From the NCBI GenBank assembly GCA_964342525.1, contig CAYFGQ010000069.1, positions 1 to 18,489 on the forward strand: 18,489 nt of DNA. Direction: 5' to 3'. This DNA comes from G963676205 sp964342525 (lineage in GTDB: Bacteria; Campylobacterota; Campylobacteria; Campylobacterales; Arcobacteraceae). Of this stretch, positions 13,272 to 18,489 are shown piece by piece (within the stretch, counting starts at the first letter, position 1; every line of letters begins with the position of its first letter). Position numbers and translations under genes: made by a program. A model generated the notes under the pieces. The model was not told the origin of the DNA, made no database searches, and saw only the letters and a program-made list of their open reading frames with translations.

Positions 13272-15693
13272 ATTCATCAGTAGCTGAACTATCACTTACA
13301 ATATTTTGTTTTGGTGATACTTTAGGCTGAGTATCTTTTACTTTTATATTTTGTCTTACTGGTGCTGTTGAGTCTTGCCTACTTTTCACATTAATCTTTC
13401 TAGCTTTTACATCATGTTTACCAACAAACTCTTTTTCATCTGCACTCTCAACAATTGTTGTTGCTATTTGAGAAGTTTGTTCTGCTATATCATTTGTTTG
13501 ACTAGCTACTGCTGCATTTTGTTGTGTTTGTTGATCAAGCATATTTACAGCATCATTGATCTGTACAATTCCTGCTTGTTGTTCTTTACTTGCAGCTGAT
13601 ACATCACCAATTAACTCTATTGTTTTATCAATATTTCCATTTAAGCCATTATAACCCTCAATCATCTTATCAGAAATAGATTTACCCTCATTTGCTTTAA
13701 CTGTAGCAGTTTCAACAAGATCTTTGATCTCTTTTGCCGCCTCAGCTGATCTTGCAGCTAGATTTCTTACCTCTTGTGCAACAACCGCAAAACCTTTACC
13801 AGCTTCACCAGCAGTTGCTGCTTCTACAGCTGCATTTAGTGATAAGATATTTGTTTGGAAAGCAATTTGATCAATCACTGATATTGCATCATTGATTGCA
13901 GTTACTTGTCCATTTATCTCATCCATTGCTGATGTGGTTTTTGTAGCTAACTCTTGTCCTTGACTTGCTGAGTTTGTAACCTCATTTGCTAAAGATGACA
14001 TAGTAGCAATCTTTTCAGAGTTTGTATTTACAGTTTCTGTGATTTGCTCTAGGGCTGCTGCTGTTTCTTCTAAGGATGCCGCTGCTTCATTTGAAGCTTT
14101 ATTTAATTTATCAACATTATCTAATAGGATATCTGATGAGTCTTGTAAAGTGATACCATTTGTTTTATTTTCTACTAGCATTTGAGTAATAGAATCTCCA
14201 AGAGAGTTTACACCACTTGCAAGTTTTTCAAGGTGAGCTTTGATACCGTGTGTATCTACTTTACTTACATAATTATAGTTTGAATATTGCTCAAGTACAT
14301 CAAGTACTCCATCAATATTTTTCTCCATATTATCACCCATTTGGTTTAGAAGTTTAGTTAACTCTTGAAGTGCTGGATTTGTACAGTTTGTATGTACCCT
14401 TTGACATAAATCACCCTGCTCAAATTCACCAAGAACTGCAATAGTGTTATCAATAACTTCCCTATCCTCTTCGATACCTTTTTTAGCTTTAATGATATTT
14501 TCATTTACAACCTTAGCCATAAGACCAATCTCATCGAAGGTATCTGTCTCAAGACTTTTTACATCACTAGCTTCTCTATTTACATAATTAAAGAACCCTA
14601 CTAATCCCTCTTGGAATTTTAGAAGTCTGTTTACAACCATTTTATTGATAAATACAATTGTTCCAATCACAACAAAAGCTAAAAGGATTAAAGATATTAT
14701 GATAATAAGTTTTGCGATAGCATTTGGTGTATGTAAAACTTCAGCCTCATCAATCTCTGAAAGAATAGCCCAGTGGAAATCTTGTCCAACCATTATAGAA
14801 GAGTAAGCAGAAAGAACTGGATTACCATTATAATCAATCACTATTTGAGTATCTGTTTGTTTATTGATAGCATTTCTAGAAGCTTCTGTATCTACATTTC
14901 CTGTATTTGGATTTGCAAATGAAGCTTGTAGTGAGTGTCCCTTAGGATCAAGAAAACTATCACTTCTCATAAGTTTATCTTCACCTACTAAATAATCTTC
15001 TTGAGAATCACCATACCCTTTTCTAAATTGCATGATTTTATTTATACTTCTATCAGATATTTGAAAAACAAGTACCGCTTTAAATACTCCATGCTCCTTA
15101 ATAGGTGCAGCTAAAAACATAGCAGGGGCATCATTACTTGGAGCATATGGTTTCATATCAATAAAAACTGCTCTTTTTAGATCTACCGCTTTTCTCCAAG
15201 CTTCACCAAGTCCACTATTGCTTAGTGATCCAGAACTAAGATTTTCACCATAGTCAGATTCCCTTGCTTGGGTATACATTACATGACCTTTTTTACTTAT
15301 CACAAAAACATCATAATAACCATACTCTTTAGCATAATTTTGGAAAAACTGATCATGCAATGCAGTTTTTTCTTGTACCTGTTTATGATTTACTGGATAT
15401 TTTTCATTTTCTTTTACATCCAGTTTTTCTTCAAGTTCAATAAGATCATGAGTCAACTCTACCACATCAGCACTTTGGGATAATACATTTATATCCCCTA
15501 TTCTCTCAGAAAAAAAGTTCGTGATTTGATTTGATTTTGAATCCCTCGCTGCAGTTAGCTTAGAATAACTTTCATCCATTAGAGCGTTTTCTACCTTCAC
15601 AACCGCAAAAACACCTAATACAACAGTCAAAGTGGTTAAAGCTCCCACGACTAATGCTATCAATTTGGCCTTGATAGTTAAATTCTTTTTCAT
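13258..15693 (-). CDS. Methyl-accepting chemotaxis protein with Cache-type sensor and C-terminal pentapeptide
   Basis: The 811-aa chemoreceptor has its first transmembrane helix at about 10-33. A periplasmic double-Cache-like domain spans about 35-322; DVFVISKKGHVMYT, DYGENL and FIDMKPYAP are typical of the membrane-distal module. The second transmembrane helix is at about 327-350. A HAMP-type region follows (about 350-405), then a second helical HAMP-like section to about 505. The methyl-accepting signalling domain ends near 755, with its tip at about 608-645 (DQIAFQTNILSLNAAVEAAT, GEAGKGFAVVAQEVRNLA). A flexible lysine-rich linker ends in EWESF, matching the aromatic-x-x-aromatic CheR/CheB tether pentapeptide. 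AGGGGG precedes the ATG. It should signal through CheW/CheA encoded elsewhere. The ligand is unknown; Cache receptors often bind amino or organic acids. Confidence 0.93.
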   Translation of the reverse strand: MKKNLTIKAKLIALVVGALTTLTVVLGVFAVVKVENALMDESYSKLTAARDSKSNQITNFFSERIGDINVLSQSADVVELTHDLIELEEKLDVKENEKYPVNHKQVQEKTALHDQFFQNYAKEYGYYDVFVISKKGHVMYTQARESDYGENLSSGSLSNSGLGEAWRKAVDLKRAVFIDMKPYAPSNDAPAMFLAAPIKEHGVFKAVLVFQISDRSINKIMQFRKGYGDSQEDYLVGEDKLMRSDSFLDPKGHSLQASFANPNTGNVDTEASRNAINKQTDTQIVIDYNGNPVLSAYSSIMVGQDFHWAILSEIDEAEVLHTPNAIAKLIIIISLILLAFVVIGTIVFINKMVVNRLLKFQEGLVGFFNYVNREASDVKSLETDTFDEIGLMAKVVNENIIKAKKGIEEDREVIDNTIAVLGEFEQGDLCQRVHTNCTNPALQELTKLLNQMGDNMEKNIDGVLDVLEQYSNYNYVSKVDTHGIKAHLEKLASGVNSLGDSITQMLVENKTNGITLQDSSDILLDNVDKLNKASNEAAASLEETAAALEQITETVNTNSEKIATMSSLANEVTNSASQGQELATKTTSAMDEINGQVTAINDAISVIDQIAFQTNILSLNAAVEAATAGEAGKGFAVVAQEVRNLAARSAEAAKEIKDLVETATVKANEGKSISDKMIEGYNGLNGNIDKTIELIGDVSAASKEQQAGIVQINDAVNMLDQQTQQNAAVASQTNDIAEQTSQIATTIVESADEKEFVGKHDVKARKINVKSRQDSTAPVRQNIKVKDTQPKVSPKQNIVSDSSATDEWESF

Positions 15694-15714
15694 AGTTTTC
15701 CCCCTATCCGTAAA

Positions 15715-15757
15715 CTACACTTTTGTAATAATTAATTATTATAATACAAAAATGTAG
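15715..15757 (-). promoter_or_regulatory. Chemoreceptor promoter inside a large dyad
   Basis: Arms CTACACTTTTGTA (15715-15727) and TACAAAAATGTAG (15745-15757) are reverse complements with one mismatch over 13 bp. Nested between and overlapping them is the perfect 16-bp palindrome TAATAATTAATTATTA (15726-15741). The minus-strand -10 TATAAT (15738-15743) lies within this dyad, 45 bp from the chemoreceptor ATG. A second copy of TATAATACAAAA occurs 31 bp upstream (15740-15751 and 15771-15782), offering a tandem promoter or operator. The dyad is seen directly; operator function is inferred. Confidence 0.5.
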
Positions 15758-15815
15758 CATAAAAGTTATTTATAATACAAAATAATATTATAAAAAGGCT
15801 CATCTATTTACTTTA

Positions 15816-15833
15816 TGTAATATAATTGTAACA
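15816..15833 (+). repeat. 11-bp-period direct repeat in the chemoreceptor/binding-protein intergenic region
   Basis: TGTAATA (15816-15822) and TGTAACA (15827-15833), separated by TAAT, repeat at exactly 11 bp. It is one of four such elements in the window. It lies between two divergent promoters, roughly 75 bp upstream of the chemoreceptor -10 and 36 bp from a possible plus-strand -10 (TAATAT, 15869-15874). Confidence 0.45.
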
Positions 15834-15902
15834 TTATTTCCCATTATTTTTCTTCTATTTCTTTTGTTTAATATAAAGATTTTATTTTTTCCTTATTTTA
15901 GC

Positions 15903-15936
15903 TACAATTTAACAATTATGTAACATTTTTGTAATA
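15903..15936 (+). promoter_or_regulatory. Candidate promoter and third TGTAA box before the binding-protein/kinase operon
   Basis: TACAAT (15903-15908), preceded by a long T-rich run, is a plausible -10. TGTAACA (15919-15925) and TGTAATA (15930-15936), again with a 4-bp spacer and 11-bp period, lie downstream of it, ending 15 bp before the ATG. In that position a bound protein would more likely repress than activate, unless the real -10 is TGTAAT inside the box. Confidence 0.35.
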
Positions 15937-15951
15937 AATAAGGATAATCAA

Positions 15952-16893
15952 ATGAAATTAAAAATAATTGTTTTACTATTAATGTTTTCTATTTTAAATC
16001 TATACGCACAAAATACAAAAAAAATAGCTTACTTAACAGCTGACATAAACATCCCTTTTTGGAAAACTATGGCTGAGGGAATAAAAGAAGAAGCAAAAAA
16101 ATATAATTATCAAATAGATATATACGGATCAAAACATAATTCAAAAGATGAATTAATAAACTTAGCAAAAATATTAAAATCAGACTATTCAGCACTCATC
16201 ACCTCTCCAACAAACTCTTCAAATGCAGTTACAATTTTAAGAATGGCAAAAACAAAAAATATCCCAGTAGTAATCGCTGATATAGGAACAGAAGCTGGTG
16301 AATATGTATCATATATCTCATCAAATAACTATAAAGGAGCTCAAGAAGTTGGGAAAGCTCTACTAAATAAACTAGAAGGAGAAAAAGGTTCAGTAGGAAT
16401 TATATCTATTCCCCAAACAAGGGAAAATGGAAAACAAAGGACAAAAGGTTTTCTAGATGCAATTAAATATAGTGGAATAAATGTTATAGGTATCAAACAA
16501 CTTAAAGAGTGGACTTATGATGAGAGTTATCTATTTACAAAAGATTTTATTAAAAAACATAAAGATCTAAAAGCTATTTGGGTTCAAACTTCAAATACAG
16601 CCCAAGGGATACTTGATGCTATAAAAGATGAAAATAAAGAAAATGATGTACTATTTTTTGCCTTTGATGCTGAGCCTGATTTTTTAAAACTTATAAAAGA
16701 TAAAAAAATCATAGCAACAGGTATGCAACAACCCTTTTATATTGGACAAAAAGCATTAGATACAGTACATAAACACCTAAATAATATAGAAGTAAAAAGA
16801 AAAATACAACTTGATATCTTACTTGTAAGCTCTTCAAATATTGATCAAAATATGAAAAAAATCAAAAGAAATGTCTTTGGAATGAATGAATAA
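15952..16893 (+). CDS. Periplasmic binding protein of the sugar-binding-like class, paired with a sensor kinase
   Basis: The 313-aa protein has a signal peptide with cleavage near residue 19 (LYA). The mature part is a type I periplasmic binding protein of the Peripla_BP_4 class, seen from KKIAYLTADINIPFWKTMAEG, the region YSALITSPTNSSNAV, then IPVVIADIGT, ENGKQRTKGFLDAI and DVLFFAFDAEPDFL. No ABC permease or ATPase is adjacent. Instead the stop codon directly abuts the ATG of a membrane sensor kinase (TAAATG). That arrangement recalls TorT/TorS and LuxP/LuxQ, where the binding protein presents ligand to the kinase. AAGGAT lies 6-7 nt before the ATG. The ligand could be a sugar, an autoinducer-like molecule or TMAO; the sequence does not decide. 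Confidence 0.85.
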   Translation: MKLKIIVLLLMFSILNLYAQNTKKIAYLTADINIPFWKTMAEGIKEEAKKYNYQIDIYGSKHNSKDELINLAKILKSDYSALITSPTNSSNAVTILRMAKTKNIPVVIADIGTEAGEYVSYISSNNYKGAQEVGKALLNKLEGEKGSVGIISIPQTRENGKQRTKGFLDAIKYSGINVIGIKQLKEWTYDESYLFTKDFIKKHKDLKAIWVQTSNTAQGILDAIKDENKENDVLFFAFDAEPDFLKLIKDKKIIATGMQQPFYIGQKALDTVHKHLNNIEVKRKIQLDILLVSSSNIDQNMKKIKRNVFGMNE

Positions 16894-18489
16894 ATGATAA
16901 GAAAAAATAACTCCTTTAAACCCTCTATAAACTCCATAGTAATTCCACTAATAATCTTTAGTGTAATATTATCTATAACTATAAATATCTTTATCTCTTA
17001 CTTTAATATAAAAGATAAGTATCTAGATGATGTGAAAAACAATCTAGATAAAAAAGCTATCATCTTATCAAAAAGTATTTCAGGTTTTATAGAATCATAT
17101 AATATAAATGAATATGCAAAATTAATCAAAAATGAGCTTAAAAATGATGATATAATCGCAATTATAGTAAATGACTTTAAAACAGCAGCCATTTTAAATG
17201 AAAACTCTTTTATAACAGGTAATATCCATATAGATAATAAGATAGCTTCATACAATATAGACAATCCTAAACATGTAAGGATAATAGAAAAATCCTTTTA
17301 CCAAAAAAAGATAGATATCACAGATGAAGAGAATAACAATATAGGTGAGCTTTACCTTTATGAATCAGATGAAAAACTAAGTAAAAAGATACAAACTATT
17401 ATCAGTGATAATATTATCTATGGTTTCTTTAGTGCCATATTGATCATAATATCAATTTTGGTTGTTCTTAGAATCTACCTATCAAACCCAATAGAATTAA
17501 TTATAAAAAACTTAAGAAGTAAAGAGATTGAAGATAAAGATTTTGATAAAATTTCAAAAGAGATTTATCTAAAAGAGATTGATATTTTATTTGATGCCAT
17601 TGAAAATATGTATAAAAATGTAAAAAGCTCAAATGAAAAACTTAGCCATACAAAATCAGAACTTATAAAAGCACAAAAAGTAGCAAAAACAGGACACTTT
17701 GTATTTGATCTTAAAACCGATGATTTTGAATCCTCAGAGGTATTAAATGAAATATTTGAGCTAGAATCTGAAGATAAAAAAAGCTTTAATACTTGGATAA
17801 ATCTAATTGATCCAAAAGATAAAGAAAGCATGATGGAGTATTATAACTTTATCTCAGGAAATAATCTAAATTTTGATAAAAAATATAAAATAATCACCCC
17901 AAGTGGAAAAGAAAAATGGGTACATGGAATAGCTATCTTTGAGCGTGATGAAAATAATAAACCTACAAAACTATTTGGAACTATTAGAGATATCACTAAA
18001 AATATGGAGTATGAGACAAAACTACATCAAGCCCTAACAGTATTTAATAATACCCATGATGGAATTATGATAACAGATAGTGATGCAAATATAATAAATG
18101 TAAATAGATCCTTTGAGAAAATCACAGGATACAAACTCCAAGAGGTAATAGGTAAAAACCCAAGAATACTAAAATCAGAAGTTCACGATAAAGATTTCTA
18201 TAAACAGATGTGGGATGATATCTTAGAAAAAGGTAGCTGGACAGGAGAAGTTACAAATAAAAATAAAGAAGGAGACTATTTTCAAGAACTCCTTACAATA
18301 AATAAAATTGAAGATAATAATGGAAATATCATAAATCACATTGGTGTATTTAATGATATCACCATACAAAAAGAGCAAGAAAAGATTTTATTACAACAAT
18401 CAAGAACATCAGCTGTAGGTGAAATGATAGGAAATATTGCCCACCAATGGAGACAACCTTTATCTGTAATCTCTACAGTTTCATCAGGG
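16894..18489 (+). CDS. Sensor histidine kinase with two PAS domains, truncated by the window end
   Basis: An open frame of 532 codons runs from the ATG at 16894 to the last base with no stop. I translated it by hand. Transmembrane helices at about 14-36 and 175-196 enclose a periplasmic domain of about 140 residues. A linker and coiled coil lead to PAS domain 1 (about 262-370, with KWVHGIAIF and GTIRDIT) and PAS domain 2 (about 376-490, with DGIMITDSDANI and GVFNDIT). The HisKA start has H-box AVGEMIGNIAHQWRQP, with H517 as the probable phospho-site. The ATP-binding domain and any receiver lie beyond the window. The ATG directly follows the TAA of the binding-protein gene, so it has no spacer and is probably translated by coupling. 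It is likely to read the state of that binding protein. Confidence 0.9.
   Translation, partial: MIRKNNSFKPSINSIVIPLIIFSVILSITINIFISYFNIKDKYLDDVKNNLDKKAIILSKSISGFIESYNINEYAKLIKNELKNDDIIAIIVNDFKTAAILNENSFITGNIHIDNKIASYNIDNPKHVRIIEKSFYQKKIDITDEENNNIGELYLYESDEKLSKKIQTIISDNIIYGFFSAILIIISILVVLRIYLSNPIELIIKNLRSKEIEDKDFDKISKEIYLKEIDILFDAIENMYKNVKSSNEKLSHTKSELIKAQKVAKTGHFVFDLKTDDFESSEVLNEIFELESEDKKSFNTWINLIDPKDKESMMEYYNFISGNNLNFDKKYKIITPSGKEKWVHGIAIFERDENNKPTKLFGTIRDITKNMEYETKLHQALTVFNNTHDGIMITDSDANIINVNRSFEKITGYKLQEVIGKNPRILKSEVHDKDFYKQMWDDILEKGSWTGEVTNKNKEGDYFQELLTINKIEDNNGNIINHIGVFNDITIQKEQEKILLQQSRTSAVGEMIGNIAHQWRQPLSVISTVSSG

Noticed and set aside
15726..15741. TAATAATTAATTATTA as a Helicobacter-type Fur box
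   Set aside because: The halves are separated by two bases instead of one and the sequence is pure A/T. I keep it only as part of the larger dyad.
15952..16893. Assignment of the binding protein as TorT and its ligand as TMAO
   Set aside because: The gene order is similar, but I see no residue-level signature for TMAO binding and no tor reductase genes, so a specific name is not justified.
16998..17831. Two minus-strand 88-codon open frames near the window end
   Set aside because: Both are antisense to the continuous plus-strand sensor-kinase frame from 16894 to the end, which has membrane, PAS and H-box motifs.

Overview
The window is very AT-rich, densely coded DNA from a Gram-negative bacterium. 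The histidine-kinase H-box style (AMGEM-DA-AHQWK-P), the codon use, the promoters built on TATAAT with T-runs instead of a clear -35, and the density of sensory genes suggest a Campylobacterota member, most likely an Arcobacter-type organism. That assignment is by eye and has not been checked with a search. I see no mobile element, CRISPR array or rRNA.

Layout. Bases 1-185 hold the 3' part of a tRNA-Gly(UCC) and a complete tRNA-Thr(UGU), both on the plus strand. Bases 290-6898 hold a minus-strand signalling cluster, in transcription order: a solitary periplasmic solute-binding-like protein; a 1169-aa membrane sensor with three periplasmic binding domains, a PAS domain and a SpoIIE/PP2C phosphatase domain; a soluble histidine kinase; a receiver-only response regulator; a SiaB-type kinase; and a SiaC-type (DUF1987) phosphoprotein. 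Bases 7020-11565 (minus) hold a complete branched-chain amino-acid-type ABC importer, livJ-H-M-G-F. A 322-bp divergent intergenic region separates it from a plus-strand membrane histidine kinase (11888-13255). That gene converges, with only 2 bp between stop codons, on a minus-strand chemoreceptor (13258-15693). A second divergent intergenic region leads to a plus-strand periplasmic binding protein (15952-16893). Directly abutting it is a PAS-containing sensor histidine kinase that runs off the window end.

How the genes fit together. The core of interest is the 290-6127 cluster. It has the three protein classes of the Pseudomonas SiaA/SiaB/SiaC partner switch (phosphatase, kinase, phosphoprotein), with a two-component pair spliced between phosphatase and kinase. 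The phosphatase has a BvgS-like triple Venus-flytrap sensor, and no SiaD-type diguanylate cyclase lies nearby. A second promoter in front of the kinase/receiver/SiaB/SiaC part overlaps a near-perfect Fur-like palindrome. The remaining genes also deal with sensing or importing small molecules: an importer, a chemoreceptor, an orphan kinase, and a binding-protein/kinase pair.

A recurring non-coding signal links several of these units. T(G/A)TAA(C/T)-type heptamers are repeated at an exact 11-bp period at four intergenic places (6960, 11703, 15816, 15919), the geometry of OmpR/PhoB-family binding sites. No DNA-binding response regulator is encoded in the window, so if these sites are real their regulator is elsewhere.
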